A stretch of 64,000 nucleotides of DNA from Paraburkholderia sp. SOS3. Its GTDB lineage: Bacteria; Pseudomonadota; Gammaproteobacteria; Burkholderiales; Burkholderiaceae. The DNA lies in NCBI RefSeq assembly GCF_001922345.1, contig NZ_CP018811.1, positions 310,001 through 374,000 on the forward strand, written 5' to 3'. Shown here piece after piece: positions 1 to 10,020 of this stretch. The translations under genes were made by a program, and so were the position numbers. The notes below the pieces were generated by a model that saw nothing but the letters and a program-made list of their open reading frames with translations, ran no database searches and had not been told where the DNA came from. The stretch's first letter is position 1. Every line of letters starts with the position of its first letter.

Positions 1-38
1 GTGAAAACGGCACCGGCGCGCTGCTCGCAAAAGCCTGA
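1..38 (+). CDS. 3' end of an unidentified gene (partial)
   Basis: In the third forward frame the first bases read ...ENGTGALLAKA followed by TGA at 36-38, which would fit the tail of a gene entering from the left. Only about a dozen codons are visible, so no family can be assigned and the frame could be fortuitous. Confidence 0.25.
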   Translation, partial: ENGTGALLAKA

Positions 39-371
39 TGAATGATGAAAGACCGCGCAGAGGGCCGCGAAAGGCCGCGCGCGCAAGAAAGAGCGGATGG
101 TCGCAATCGACATGGACGCAGGCTACACGCGATCGATGACGCGAGGAAGTCGGGTTTTTACCCTTGCGGTCATCGCTTGTACGATGCGAAACCGGCGGTT
201 GGTACGGCATGCTGCATATCGCGGGCGTCCCTTACGTCTGTCAGGTTCCGCGTCGGGTTCGAACGATGTGCATTGTTGCATCCGCAGCGTGCGGCGTGCC
301 CTCATCCGATACTGCCCCATGTGATCGGCCGCGTTTTACAATCGTGATTTAGCAGTCGAACGCCATCGGAA
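39..371. other. Intergenic region upstream of the PhyH gene
   Basis: Short overlapping frames on both strands here have no recognisable protein character. I see no clear terminator or palindrome. It presumably holds the promoter of the gene starting at 372. Confidence 0.4.
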
Positions 372-1139
372 ATGTCCATGTCCGTCCATTCGAAAAAGGA
401 ACAGGTAGAACTGCTGCGCGAGCAGGGTTTCGTCATCGTTCCGGGTTTGATGTCGCCCGCGCGCTGCGGCGAACTGAAGCAGGTCGCGCAACAGCAACTG
501 AACGAAGCGGCCGCGCCGCTCGAATTCGAAGCAGACTTGCGCTATCCGGGCGCGCCCGATTCGAAGCATGCGCCCGGCGGGCATACGGTGCGGCGCCTGC
601 TCGACGCCTACGCGCGTCATGCGCTGTTTCGCGAAGCGGCCACATCGTCCGATATTCGCAGCTGGATGGAGCTGTACTTCGGCGAGGAGCCGCGTCTTTC
701 GCGTGCACACCACAATTGCATGATGACCAAGCACCCCGCATACGGCAGCCTGACAGGCTGGCATCGCGACGTGCGCTACTGGTCCTTCGAGCGCGACGAT
801 CTCGTTTCCGTATGGTTTGCGCTCGGACGCGAGACCGTCGATAACGGCGCGCTGTGGTTAGTGCCGGGCTCGCATACCGCGGCGCTCACGTCCGGGCGTT
901 TCGACGACGCGAAATTCTTCCGCTCGGACTTGCCGGAAAACCAGGCGTTGATTCAAACCGCGGTGTCGCCGGAGTTGAATGTCGGCGACGTGGTCTTTTT
1001 TCACTGCAACACGCTGCATTCGGCCGGCAAGAATCTGACGAACGACGTGAAATTTTCGCTCGTGTTCACGTATCACGGCGCGAGCAATGTGCCGCTGCCG
1101 GGTTCGCGTTCTGCGTCGAAGCCCGAAGTTGCGTTTTGA
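372..1139 (+). CDS. Phytanoyl-CoA dioxygenase (PhyH) family protein
   Basis: This is a 255-residue Fe(II)/2-oxoglutarate-dependent dioxygenase of the PhyH family. The double-stranded beta-helix iron site is visible as H131-x-D133 (GWHRDVRYW) and a distal His near 211-216 (HCNTLHSAGKN); the flanking NGALWLVPGSH segment is typical of the family. Length fits the family, there is no signal peptide, and it should act in the cytoplasm. The substrate cannot be told: PhyH proteins hydroxylate acyl-CoAs, ectoine, halogenated amino acids and others. A second ATG lies two codons downstream of the first. It stands alone, with no operon partner in the same direction. Confidence 0.85.
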   Translation: MSMSVHSKKEQVELLREQGFVIVPGLMSPARCGELKQVAQQQLNEAAAPLEFEADLRYPGAPDSKHAPGGHTVRRLLDAYARHALFREAATSSDIRSWMELYFGEEPRLSRAHHNCMMTKHPAYGSLTGWHRDVRYWSFERDDLVSVWFALGRETVDNGALWLVPGSHTAALTSGRFDDAKFFRSDLPENQALIQTAVSPELNVGDVVFFHCNTLHSAGKNLTNDVKFSLVFTYHGASNVPLPGSRSASKPEVAF

Positions 1140-1238
1140 ACTTGCGTTTTGAGACGTTGCGTTCTTTTGACCTTGCGGTTTGACGTGACGTTTCAAAGCG
1201 GCATTCGGACTCGACGGCGAGCACGCGGTTCACATGAC

Positions 1239-1442
1239 CTAGCGTCTGCCGCCGAGCGTCAATCCGATCAATCCGGCAATCGTCGCAATCGCGCCGCCGG
1301 CGAGCAGATAGATGGTCTTGTTCGTCGGCGCGCCAGTGAACACGCGCGATACGTCGTTGCTGAACGAGTGAAACGACTGTCCGCCGAAGTACAGCAGCAG
1401 GACGCCGCCGACGAGCAATGCAATAGAAACCGCCTTCGTCAT
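1239..1442 (-). CDS. Small two-helix membrane protein, DUF3185-like
   Basis: This 67-residue protein has two hydrophobic helices (about residues 5-22 and 46-63) separated by a polar loop. The pattern, including LLYFGGQSF and a GAPTNKTIYLL stretch before helix two, resembles the small DUF3185 family of inner-membrane proteins with no known function. The start was placed at the ATG preceded by a good GGAGG, not at the upstream in-frame codon. It is a single gene with no partner. Confidence 0.7.
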   Translation of the reverse strand: MTKAVSIALLVGGVLLLYFGGQSFHSFSNDVSRVFTGAPTNKTIYLLAGGAIATIAGLIGLTLGGRR

Positions 1443-1723
1443 TTCCCAATCCTCCCTGATGTGTATCTGACGGGCGCCTGCGTGAAAGCGCAGCAATGCG
1501 TCCAGATCGGCGCCCATGGTCCAACCGGACGCGCTATTTTGCCCGATCCCGCAGTGTGGGCCATCGCAGGACGCCCGTGCAGCATACTGGCCGATTGGCT
1601 ACCATAACGTATTCGTCGTACGAACCTTCGTACGAATGCGTGTAGCGCGTCGCACATGCGATGCCGCGTTCTCTTTCCAGCAGTCCCCCCGCGGTTTTCA
1701 TCGAGAATTCAAGGATTCGAGCC

Positions 1724-2767
1724 ATGGCTTACGAAGCAGCTTCAGCACGTTATTCCGACATGCAGTACCGCGTTTGCGGCAAGACCGGCCTCAAGCTGCC
1801 GGCGCTGTCGCTCGGTCTATGGCATAACTTCGGCGACACGACGCCGCTCTCCACGCAACGTGAAATTCTGCGCACGGCGTTCGACCTGGGCATCACGCAC
1901 TTCGACCTCGCGAACAACTATGGGCCGCCGTACGGTAGCGCCGAAACCAACTTCGGCCGCCTCTTCAAGGAAGACTTCAAGCCGTATCGCGACGAGCTGC
2001 TGATCTCGTCGAAGGCCGGCTACGACATGTGGCCGGGTCCGTACGGCCAGGGCGGCGGCTCGCGCAAATACGTGCTCGCGAGTCTCGATCAGAGCCTCAC
2101 GCGCATGGGCCTCGACTACGTCGACATCTTCTACTCGCATCGCTTCGACCCGGATACGCCGCTCGAAGAAACGGCTGGCGCGCTTGCGACCGCCGTGCAA
2201 CAGGGCAAGGCGCTTTATATCGGCATCTCGTCGTATTCGGCGGGGAAGACGCGCGAGATGGTCGCGCTGCTGCGCGAATACAAGGTGCCGCTGCTGATTC
2301 ACCAACCGGCGTACAACATGCTGAACCGCTGGATCGAACATGAACTGCTCGATGCGCTCGAAGAAGCGGGCGCCGGCACGATCGCGTTCACGCCGCTCGC
2401 GCAAGGACTGCTAACCGGCAAGTATCTGAATGGCGTCCCGGCGGATGCGCGCATGAACAAGGCCGGTGGCGATTCGTTCACGCAGCAGCATCTGAGCGCG
2501 CAAAACATCGAGCACGTACGCAAGCTCAACGACATCGCGCAGCGCCGCGGTCAGAGCCTCGCGCAGATGGCGCTTGCATGGGCGCTGCGCGATCCGCGCG
2601 TGACATCGGTGCTGATCGGGGCGAGCAAGCCCGAGCAGGTGCGCGAAAACGTCGGCGCGCTGCGCAATCTGTCGTTCACGAAAGATGAACTGGCGGAGAT
2701 CGATCGCCACGCGACCGAAGGCGGGGTTAATCTGTGGGAGAAGCCGTCGACGGATCAGCAGGTCTGA
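1724..2767 (+). CDS. Aldo/keto reductase (YghZ-like)
   Basis: This 347-residue NAD(P)H-dependent aldo-keto reductase closely resembles L-glyceraldehyde-3-phosphate reductase YghZ and the Kv-beta-like AKR14 group. The catalytic tetrad is visible as D61, Y66, K97 and H139 (SHRFD), and the nucleotide-binding end includes VTSVLIGASKPEQVRENV. The start is the ATG with AAGGA upstream; longer frames begin in non-coding-looking sequence. It probably detoxifies small aldehydes such as methylglyoxal. It is followed at once by a strong intrinsic terminator, so it is monocistronic. Confidence 0.9.
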   Translation: MAYEAASARYSDMQYRVCGKTGLKLPALSLGLWHNFGDTTPLSTQREILRTAFDLGITHFDLANNYGPPYGSAETNFGRLFKEDFKPYRDELLISSKAGYDMWPGPYGQGGGSRKYVLASLDQSLTRMGLDYVDIFYSHRFDPDTPLEETAGALATAVQQGKALYIGISSYSAGKTREMVALLREYKVPLLIHQPAYNMLNRWIEHELLDALEEAGAGTIAFTPLAQGLLTGKYLNGVPADARMNKAGGDSFTQQHLSAQNIEHVRKLNDIAQRRGQSLAQMALAWALRDPRVTSVLIGASKPEQVRENVGALRNLSFTKDELAEIDRHATEGGVNLWEKPSTDQQV

Positions 2768-2810
2768 GCGATATCCTGTCGCGAGACCCGTCGGATCGTC
2801 CGGTCATCGA

Positions 2811-2849
2811 AGCCGCCGTCATGCATTGCGATGCACGGCGGCTTTTTTT
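2811..2849 (+). terminator. Intrinsic terminator after the aldo/keto reductase
   Basis: A 9-bp stem (AGCCGCCGT pairing with ACGGCGGCT) with a 15-nt loop is followed by a run of seven T residues, 40-80 nt after the stop codon. Confidence 0.85.
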
Positions 2850-2879
2850 GATTGCTGTGGACCGCGAACGTTTGCTGCG

Positions 2880-3062
2880 CTACACGAGCGCCGGCAATCC
2901 CTCGACGAGCGCCACCGCGAACACAACGCCTAGCAGTGCGCCCATCACGCGTAGCGAGTTGCGCTTCAGCGCGCTGTTGCACGGCAGGGCGCTAAGAAAA
3001 AGCGCGCCGGCCAGCGCCATCGGAATCACCAGAATGAAGTCGCTGATGGTGAAGTAGCCCAT
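2880..3062 (-). CDS. Small conserved-looking membrane protein
   Basis: This 60-residue protein has two predicted transmembrane helices (about residues 8-26 and 38-57) around a basic loop (NSALKRNSLR). A well spaced AGGAG lies in front of its ATG. I do not recognise the family. Short two-helix proteins of this kind are common orphan genes in Burkholderia. Confidence 0.55.
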   Translation of the reverse strand: MGYFTISDFILVIPMALAGALFLSALPCNSALKRNSLRVMGALLGVVFAVALVEGLPALV

Positions 3063-3548
3063 ATTCGTCTCCTTCTCTATTACTTGTGTCGAGCGGCCGC
3101 GCGGTCGTTCTGGTTCTTATGATGCGGCTGCGACGCTCGATTTGAGTATAGGTGACGATGCGGATGCCGAAGCTGGCGTTTTCGCACCGAAGGCACCGTG
3201 GCGCTACGGTCCGAGCCCCACGGGACGGGGCTTTCCGCGATTTCTGGCGGTTGTAGGCAACTTTTGAAAAACGTGTTGCTTGCTTACGCAGACCTTTCCG
3301 GATATGCGTATCGCAGACCGCGGGCCCAACGCTTAGGTCAACTGGCTTTACGCGCGCCGGCGCGCTCGCGCTGTTGCAGCCATGTTGCACCTGCGATGCC
3401 GATCGGTGGACGATGCAGACGAAGAAGGAGCAGCCGAGGCTGCGCCCCGCTTGCATTCCGGCGGTACGGCCACGAACAGGATGTCCCTGAATTCCGGCTG
3501 GAGGAAAACGATACGCCGAGCCACAGCCGCTATCGATACTGAGCGCGG
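3063..3548. other. Non-coding region between the small membrane gene and the efflux operon
   Basis: About 490 bases with only GC-rich shadow frames. The plus-strand frame at 3198-3542 has no domain-like composition and no ribosome binding site. The promoter of the small membrane gene must lie at its left edge. I see nothing else. Confidence 0.4.
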
Positions 3549-5078
3549 CTAACCGCGCGGCGCTTGCACCGCGCTCGCCGGTTTGTCGTCGCCTTCCGGA
3601 GGATGAACGATCTGGTCGCCGGTCGGCAGTTGCGATACATCCCAGCCGCCGCCAAGCGCCTTGATCAGCGCGACGCTCGCGGCCATCCGGCGGCGCGCGA
3701 TCGACACTGCCTGCACTTCGTTGTTCAATGCCGTGGTCTGCGCGACGACGACGTCGAGATACGTGATCGCACCGTTCCTGTACCGGTCATTCAGGATGGC
3801 GAGCGAGCGCTCGGCGGCGGACACCGCTTCGTCCTGCGCCTTCGCTTCATGTTCGAGCACGCGCAGCGCGGCGAGGTTGTCTTCGACCTGGCCGAATGCG
3901 TCCAGCACCGTTTGACGATACTGCGCGACGCTTTCGTCGTAGTTCGCCTGCGCCTGTTCCTTCTGCGCCGAGCGTCCGCCGAAGTCGAGCAGCGTGCCCG
4001 CGAGCGACGGTCCGAGCGACCAGAAACGGCTCGGCGCGAGCAGCCACTGGCTATAGTTGGTCGCTTCGAGGCCGCCCGTCACGGACAGGATCAGATCCGG
4101 GAAAAACGCCGCTGTCGCGACGCCGATCTGCGCATTCGTATTGACCATTTGCCGCTCGGCCGACGCGATATCGGGGCGTCGCTCGAGCAGCGACGACGGC
4201 ACGCCGGCCGGCGCGACGACCGCCACCGCGTTCAGCGGGATGACCGGCAGCGAGAAGCCCGCGGGCGGCTGGCCCGTGAGGATCGCAATCGCGTGTTCGA
4301 GTTGCGCGCGCTGCACGCCGAGATCGATCTGCTGCGCCTCGGTCGTGCGCAACTGCGTTTGCGCCTGCGCAACATCGGCATCGGTTGCGATACCGCCGTT
4401 GAGCCGGTTCTGCGTGAGCTCGACAGCATCCTTGTATGCGCGAATCGTATCGTCGAGCAGTTGCTGTTCGCGATCGATGCCGCGCAGTTCGAAGTAATCG
4501 GTGGCGAGTTCGGCCTGCATCGACAGCAGCACGCTTTGCTCGTCGGCGGCACTGGCCTGCGCGTTGGCCTTCGCGCCCTCGACGGTCCGCGATATGCGGC
4601 CCCACAGGTCGGGTTCCCACGACGCGTCCGCACCGATCGAATAGTCGCTCAGCGTCCTGCCCGCGGCCGAGCGGAATTCGATGTTGCGCGACGAGCGCGC
4701 GCGCGAGTAGGTGCCCGAGTACGCGATGAGCGGGAAGAACTGCGAGCGGAACTGCGCAACGGCCGCGCGCGCCGAACGGAAGCGCGCTTCGGCTGCCTTC
4801 ACGTTCTGGTTTGCCGTCGCGACCTGCTCTTCGAGCGCATTCAGTGCGGGATCCTGATAAACCTCCCACCACGCACCGCGCAATGCCGCGTCGGCGGGCT
4901 GGGCGGTCTTCCAGCCCGTGCCTTCGAGTTCCTTGTAGGTCGCGGGCGTCGGCGCGGCAGGGCGCACGTAGTCGGGCCCGACCGTGCACGCGGCGAGGAG
5001 CGCCGTCGCGGTCGCTGCCGCAAGCGTGGAAAGCGCTGTGGCAAGCGTGCGCCGGCGCGTACGAGCGTAATGACGCAT
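3549..5078 (-). CDS. RND efflux outer-membrane lipoprotein, NodT family
   Basis: This 509-residue outer-membrane factor forms the exit duct of a tripartite efflux pump. It has an N-terminal lipoprotein signal with lipobox LLAAC (lipidated C31), then VGPDYVRP, the usual opening of NodT/OprM proteins, two internally related coiled-coil/beta-strand repeats, and the LLERRPDIASAERQM motif of the family. It is the last gene of a three-gene minus-strand operon and starts only 5 nt after the adaptor gene ends, so it should be co-translated with its pump. Confidence 0.93.
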   Translation of the reverse strand: MRHYARTRRRTLATALSTLAAATATALLAACTVGPDYVRPAAPTPATYKELEGTGWKTAQPADAALRGAWWEVYQDPALNALEEQVATANQNVKAAEARFRSARAAVAQFRSQFFPLIAYSGTYSRARSSRNIEFRSAAGRTLSDYSIGADASWEPDLWGRISRTVEGAKANAQASAADEQSVLLSMQAELATDYFELRGIDREQQLLDDTIRAYKDAVELTQNRLNGGIATDADVAQAQTQLRTTEAQQIDLGVQRAQLEHAIAILTGQPPAGFSLPVIPLNAVAVVAPAGVPSSLLERRPDIASAERQMVNTNAQIGVATAAFFPDLILSVTGGLEATNYSQWLLAPSRFWSLGPSLAGTLLDFGGRSAQKEQAQANYDESVAQYRQTVLDAFGQVEDNLAALRVLEHEAKAQDEAVSAAERSLAILNDRYRNGAITYLDVVVAQTTALNNEVQAVSIARRRMAASVALIKALGGGWDVSQLPTGDQIVHPPEGDDKPASAVQAPRG

Positions 5079-5083
5079 CGGCA

Positions 5084-6343
5084 CTACCCTGCCGCCGCTT
5101 GCGCGTTCGCGGAGCCGCTTGCCGCGCTCGCGCCGCTGGCGGGCTGCGCCGCACCCGCCTTCGTTTGCACGATGCGTACCGGCGCACCATCGGCGATCGA
5201 ATCCTGCGGATTCAGAATGACCCGTTCGCCGCCCGTGAGGCCCGACGCAATCGCGACGCGCGTGCCGTAGTCGGTGCCGAGCTGCACCTTGACGAGCTTC
5301 ACGCGTTGCTGGTTGTCGACGGTCGCGACGTTCACGCCGTTCGGACGGAACAGCAGCGCGTTGCCGGGCAGCGTGTACGGCGCGCCTTGCGCGCTCAGCG
5401 CGAAATGCACTTGCGCATAGGCGCCCGGCAGCAGCGCGCCGTTGCGATTGTCGACTGCGACTTCCACAAGCATCGTGCGCTGCGTCGGATCGACGGCGCC
5501 CGACGTGCGTGCGACGGTACCTAGATAGTGCTTGCCCGGCGTTTCGGTCAGCGTCAGATAAGCGGCTTCGTTCGCGTGAATCTGCTGCGAGTACGCTTGC
5601 GGCACATTCACGTAGACGCGCAGCCGGTCCGCCTGCGCGACGTGGAACAGTTCCTTCGCGGGGCCGCCCGAACTGCCCGCATCGATCAGCGCGCCGACGT
5701 CCACATTGCGCGCGGTCACGATGCCGTCGAACGGCGCATAGACCTTCTGGAACGACTGCGTCTTTTCGAGCCGCGCGACGTTGAAACGCGCCGCATCGAG
5801 CGTGCCTTTCTTCGCGAGCATGTCGCCGACCTTCTCGTCGGTTTCCTGCTTCGATACCGACTTGTTCTTCAGCATGTCGGTCCAGCGGTCGGCGGTCGTT
5901 TTCGCGAGCTCGTAGTTCGCCTGCGCATTGGTGACATCGGCGCGCGCCGCGCGCAGCTGGTCGTCCACTTCCGGCGTATCGATCTCGGCGAGCAGCTGTC
6001 CGGCCTTCACGTGACTGCCGATATCGGCGTACCACTTCTTCAGGTAGCCGTTCGTGCGCGCGTAGATCGGCGTATCGAGGTAAGCCTGCACGTTGCCGGG
6101 CAGCACGAGGTCGAGCGCGGCATTCGACTTTTGCGGATGCACGACCTCGACGCTGAGCTGTGCCGTGTGCGCGGCCTCGCGCTCGAGCGTCGCATGCGCT
6201 TCGCGGCGCGACCAGATGCCCTGCGCCGCCAGCGCCAGCACGACGACGACCGCGAGCACCGCAATCCAGCGTCCGCGCTTCGTGGCTGCCGCGGGCGGGG
6301 CGCCGCGGCCGACCGCGGATTCATCAAGTGGCTTCCCTTCCAT
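5084..6343 (-). CDS. RND efflux periplasmic adaptor (membrane fusion protein)
   Basis: This 419-residue HlyD/AcrA-type adaptor links the inner-membrane pump to the outer-membrane factor. A transmembrane anchor at about residues 20-40 is followed by a beta-barrel/lipoyl segment (NVQAYLDTPIYARTNGYLKK), an alpha hairpin, and the second lipoyl half (VYAPFDGIVTARNVDVGAL). The C-terminus is Ala/Gly-rich. The ATG at 6343 has GGAG upstream; a longer form starting at 6409 is possible. It is the middle gene of the efflux operon, 46 nt after the pump gene. Confidence 0.92.
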   Translation of the reverse strand: MEGKPLDESAVGRGAPPAAATKRGRWIAVLAVVVVLALAAQGIWSRREAHATLEREAAHTAQLSVEVVHPQKSNAALDLVLPGNVQAYLDTPIYARTNGYLKKWYADIGSHVKAGQLLAEIDTPEVDDQLRAARADVTNAQANYELAKTTADRWTDMLKNKSVSKQETDEKVGDMLAKKGTLDAARFNVARLEKTQSFQKVYAPFDGIVTARNVDVGALIDAGSSGGPAKELFHVAQADRLRVYVNVPQAYSQQIHANEAAYLTLTETPGKHYLGTVARTSGAVDPTQRTMLVEVAVDNRNGALLPGAYAQVHFALSAQGAPYTLPGNALLFRPNGVNVATVDNQQRVKLVKVQLGTDYGTRVAIASGLTGGERVILNPQDSIADGAPVRIVQTKAGAAQPASGASAASGSANAQAAAG

Positions 6344-6389
6344 CAACGCTCCATATCGAACGACCTCGCGCTCAACGCGCTTGCTGGCA

Positions 6390-9300
6390 CTACGGTCTCT
6401 GCACGACATGTTCGGCGGCTTTATGCCGCCGGTCGGCAAGCCGCCGGTAAATCATCGAGAACAGCACCGGCACGAATACGAGCGTGGCGAGCGTGCCGAT
6501 CGCGAGGCCGCCGATCACCGCGCGGCCAAGCGGCGCGTTCTGTTCGCCGCCTTCGCCGAGGCCGATCGCCATCGGCACCATGCCGATCACCATCGCCAGC
6601 GCCGTCATCAGCACCGGGCGGAAACGCGTGAAGCCCGCTTCGATCGCCGCGCGCACCGGGTCGCCGTGCTCGAGCAACTGTTCGCGCGCGAAGCTGACCA
6701 CGAGAATCGAGTTCGCGGTCGCAATGCCGATACACATGATCGCGCCCGTCAGCGCTGGAATCGACAGCGTCGTATGGGTGAGGAACAGTATCCAGACGAT
6801 GCCGGCGAGCGCACCGGGCAGCGCGGTGATGATGATGAACGGATCGAGCCATGACTGGAAGTTCACGACAATCAACAGGTACACGAGCACGATCGCAAAG
6901 ATCAGGCCGGCGAACAGGCCGCTGAACGAGTCGTTCATCGTCTGCACCTGGCCGCGTACCCTGACCGTCGATGTCTGCGGCAGATCGGCCTTCGATTCCT
7001 CGATGATCCTGTTGATGTCGTCGGAAACGGCGCCGAGATCGCGGCCGTCGGCCGTACCGTAGATATCGATCGTGGTTTGCGCGTTGTAGTGCGTGAGCAC
7101 CGCGTTGCCGGCTTCGCGGTGCATCGTCGAGAGCGCGCCGAGAATGTTCGTATGGCCGTTCGCGTTGAGCGGAATATTGGCGAGCGACTGCAGCGAGTCC
7201 ATCGTGTACTGCGGCGCTTCGGTGATCACGTTGTAGCTCACGCCGTTGCGCGGATTGAGCCAGAACGTCGGCGTCGTCTGCTGGCTGCCCGACAGCGTGA
7301 TCAGCAGGTTGCGCGCGACGTCGCTTTGCGTGAAGCCCGCCTGCTGTGCGCGCGTGCGGTCGACGTCGATAAAGATGCGCGGCAGGTCCGCCGGCTGCTG
7401 GATGCGCGCATCGGCGAGTCCCGGCACGCTGCGCAGCCTGCTCAGCAGCGTGGCTGCGTAGACCCGGTTCGCCTGCACGTTGCGTCCGACCACCTGGATG
7501 TCGATCGGCGACGGCATGCCGAAGTTCAGCGTCTGACTCACGATATCGGCGGGCAGGAACGAGAACTGAACGCCGGGGAATTCGTCCGTGAGCGTGCGCC
7601 GCAGTGTGCGCACGTAGTCGGCGGTCGGATGATGGTCTTCGTTGAGCGTGATCAGCACGTCCGCATCCGAGGTGCCGATCGTGCCGGTGTTGCTGTACGA
7701 CAGGTTGATACCCGATACCGGCAGGCCGATGTTGTCGATGATCGAATGCAGTTCGCCGGGCGGAATCAGCTGGCGAATCCTTGAATCGACGCGATCGGTG
7801 ATGACCGCGGTTTCCTCGACGCGCGTGCCCGTTTTCGCGCGCAGATGCAGTGCGATCGTGCCCGCGTCGACCGACGGGAAAAAGTCGCGTCCGAGAAACG
7901 GGATCAACAGCAGCGACAGCAGGCAGCAGACGAGAAAGCCGGCCGAAAACAGGCCGGGTTTGGCCACGCGCGCGACGAGGAACCGGCGATAGCGCTCGCG
8001 CAGGCTCGCAAAGCCGCGTTCGAACGCGTAATGCACGCGCATGAACGGATTGCGCGTTGGCGTGTGATGCGAACTGCCTGCCTGATGGTGATGGCGCAGC
8101 AGATACTTCGCGAGCGTCGGGACGAGCGTACGCGAGAAGAAGTACGACGCGAGCATCGCGAACACGACCGCTTCGGCGAGCGGAATGAACAGATAGTGCG
8201 CGACGCCGGAAAGCAGGAACATCGGCACGAACACGATACAGATCGACAGCGTCGACACGAGCGTCGGCACGGCGATCTGGTGTGCGCCGTCGAGAATCGC
8301 CTGTTCGAGATTCTTGCCCTGCTCGAGCTGATGGCTGATGTTTTCGATCGCGACCGTCGCATCGTCGACCAGGATGCCGACTGCGAGCGCGAGGCCACCG
8401 AGCGTCATGATGTTGATCGTCTCGCCGAGCGCCGATAACGCGATGATCGACGTGATCATCGAAAGCGGAATCGACACCGCGATGATCAGCGTGGCGCGCC
8501 AGTTGCCGAGAAAGAGCAGGATCATGAGGCCCGTCAGGCAGGCGGCGATCAGCGCTTCGCGCAGCACGCCCTGCACGGAGGCGCGCACGAACAGCGACTG
8601 GTCTGCGACGGGATCGATTTTCAGCGACGCGGGCACGAGATTGCGCAGCGTCGGCATCATGTTCTTGATGTCGTTGACGATCTCGAGCGTCGACGTATTG
8701 CCGCTCTTGTTGATGGTGAGCAGCGATGCGCGCTGGCCGTTCACGCGCACGATGTTGGTCTGCGGCTGGAAGCCGTCGCGCACGTGCGCGACGTCGCGAA
8801 TATAGATCGTGCCATTCGCGGTGGTCTTGACCGGAATGTTGTTCAGGCCTGCGAGCGAATCGGGGCTCGCGTTCATTTCCACCGCGTATTCGGTCGAGCC
8901 GATTTTCGCGGTGCCGGTCGGCACGATCAGGTTTTGCGCGGTGATCGCGTTCACGACGTCGGTCGGCGACAGATTGCGCTCCTGCAGCTTGCGCGTATCG
9001 ATGTCGATCATGATCTGGCGCTGCTTGCCGCCATACGGCAGCGGCACCGACGCACCGGGCACCGTCGCGAGCTGCGTCTTCAGGAAGTTATTGCCGAAGT
9101 CGTACAGTTCCTGCTCGGTCAGCGACGGCGACGACAGTGCAAGCCGCAGGATCGGCACCGTCGATGCGTTGTAGCGCAGGATGAATGGCGGCGTGATGCT
9201 GGGCGGCAACGAGCGCAATTGCGATTGCGAGAGTGCCGTGACTTGTGCGAGCGCTTCCTGAATGTTCGCGTGCGGCTGGAAGAAGATCTTGACCACCGCT

Positions 9301-9566
9301 ACGCCGTACAGCGAAGTCGATTCGATGTGCTCGATATCGTTGACCGCCGTCGACAGGCCGCGCTCGTAGTTGAGCACGACGCGTTTTTCCATCTCGTCGG
9401 CCGGCAAACCCTGGAAGGTCCAGATGACCGATAGCACCGGAATATCGATGTTCGGGAAGATATCTGTCGGAGTGCGCAGGATCGTGAGCGGCCCGACGAT
9501 CAGCAGCAGCAGGGCCAAAACGACAAACGTGTATGGGCGCCGCAGCGCGAGGCGAACAATCCACAT
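6390..9566 (-). CDS. RND efflux pump, inner-membrane permease
   Basis: This 1058-residue proton-driven RND permease has the standard length and layout: TM1 at the N-terminus, a large periplasmic loop, TM2-6, a second loop and TM7-12. The GILVDDATVAIEN segment near residue 400 contains the paired TM4 Asp residues of the proton relay. The sequence resembles the MdtB/MexF-like hydrophobe exporter branch more than heavy-metal CusA. It is the first gene of the minus-strand operon pump-adaptor-outer-membrane factor. No regulator is adjacent. The substrate is unknown. Confidence 0.94.
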   Translation of the reverse strand: MWIVRLALRRPYTFVVLALLLLIVGPLTILRTPTDIFPNIDIPVLSVIWTFQGLPADEMEKRVVLNYERGLSTAVNDIEHIESTSLYGVAVVKIFFQPHANIQEALAQVTALSQSQLRSLPPSITPPFILRYNASTVPILRLALSSPSLTEQELYDFGNNFLKTQLATVPGASVPLPYGGKQRQIMIDIDTRKLQERNLSPTDVVNAITAQNLIVPTGTAKIGSTEYAVEMNASPDSLAGLNNIPVKTTANGTIYIRDVAHVRDGFQPQTNIVRVNGQRASLLTINKSGNTSTLEIVNDIKNMMPTLRNLVPASLKIDPVADQSLFVRASVQGVLREALIAACLTGLMILLFLGNWRATLIIAVSIPLSMITSIIALSALGETINIMTLGGLALAVGILVDDATVAIENISHQLEQGKNLEQAILDGAHQIAVPTLVSTLSICIVFVPMFLLSGVAHYLFIPLAEAVVFAMLASYFFSRTLVPTLAKYLLRHHHQAGSSHHTPTRNPFMRVHYAFERGFASLRERYRRFLVARVAKPGLFSAGFLVCCLLSLLLIPFLGRDFFPSVDAGTIALHLRAKTGTRVEETAVITDRVDSRIRQLIPPGELHSIIDNIGLPVSGINLSYSNTGTIGTSDADVLITLNEDHHPTADYVRTLRRTLTDEFPGVQFSFLPADIVSQTLNFGMPSPIDIQVVGRNVQANRVYAATLLSRLRSVPGLADARIQQPADLPRIFIDVDRTRAQQAGFTQSDVARNLLITLSGSQQTTPTFWLNPRNGVSYNVITEAPQYTMDSLQSLANIPLNANGHTNILGALSTMHREAGNAVLTHYNAQTTIDIYGTADGRDLGAVSDDINRIIEESKADLPQTSTVRVRGQVQTMNDSFSGLFAGLIFAIVLVYLLIVVNFQSWLDPFIIITALPGALAGIVWILFLTHTTLSIPALTGAIMCIGIATANSILVVSFAREQLLEHGDPVRAAIEAGFTRFRPVLMTALAMVIGMVPMAIGLGEGGEQNAPLGRAVIGGLAIGTLATLVFVPVLFSMIYRRLADRRHKAAEHVVQRP

Positions 9567-10020
9567 GTACGGTGCGGTCCGATGAGGGCCGAAGGGGGAC
9601 GGCGCCGCCGAAGCAGCGGGCGTGTGCGCATGCGTGACGAGCGAAACCCGACCAAAACCGGGCCGGAAACCCGTTGAAACCAGAATGGTGAGTGTCGCGC
9701 GCGACAGGAATATAACGCGTATCGTAGTCTACATGTCCAATTTGGAGGGTTCGTCGCCGAACGGTTTATGATGGGCTGTTTACTGCACGTTACAGTTAGC
9801 GTTTCGTAAGTCAAATCGACAGAAACAACGTGATATGTGCCGCTTTTTCCGCTATCGCCGCGGCACTCGATGTGGTAACAATGGCGTGGTAGTCATGCGT
9901 GTGTCGCTGCCGTTATCGATCGGTGCGCGCGCAACTTTTTCTGTCGAAGCGACGTTTTTCAATCGTCACATTGACCGGCGCAATCCTCCCAAGCCGGCAG
10001 ACGCAGAACGGGGAAATATC
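9567..10020. other. Divergent intergenic region between efflux operon and small + strand gene
   Basis: About 450 bases. It must carry the promoter of the efflux operon (minus) and that of the gene at 10021 (plus). I see no convincing operator palindrome and no regulator gene in the region. Confidence 0.4.

Noticed and set aside
3198..3542. Plus-strand frame of 114 codons in the gap before the efflux operon
   Set aside because: No ribosome binding site, arginine-rich shadow-like composition and no recognisable domain.
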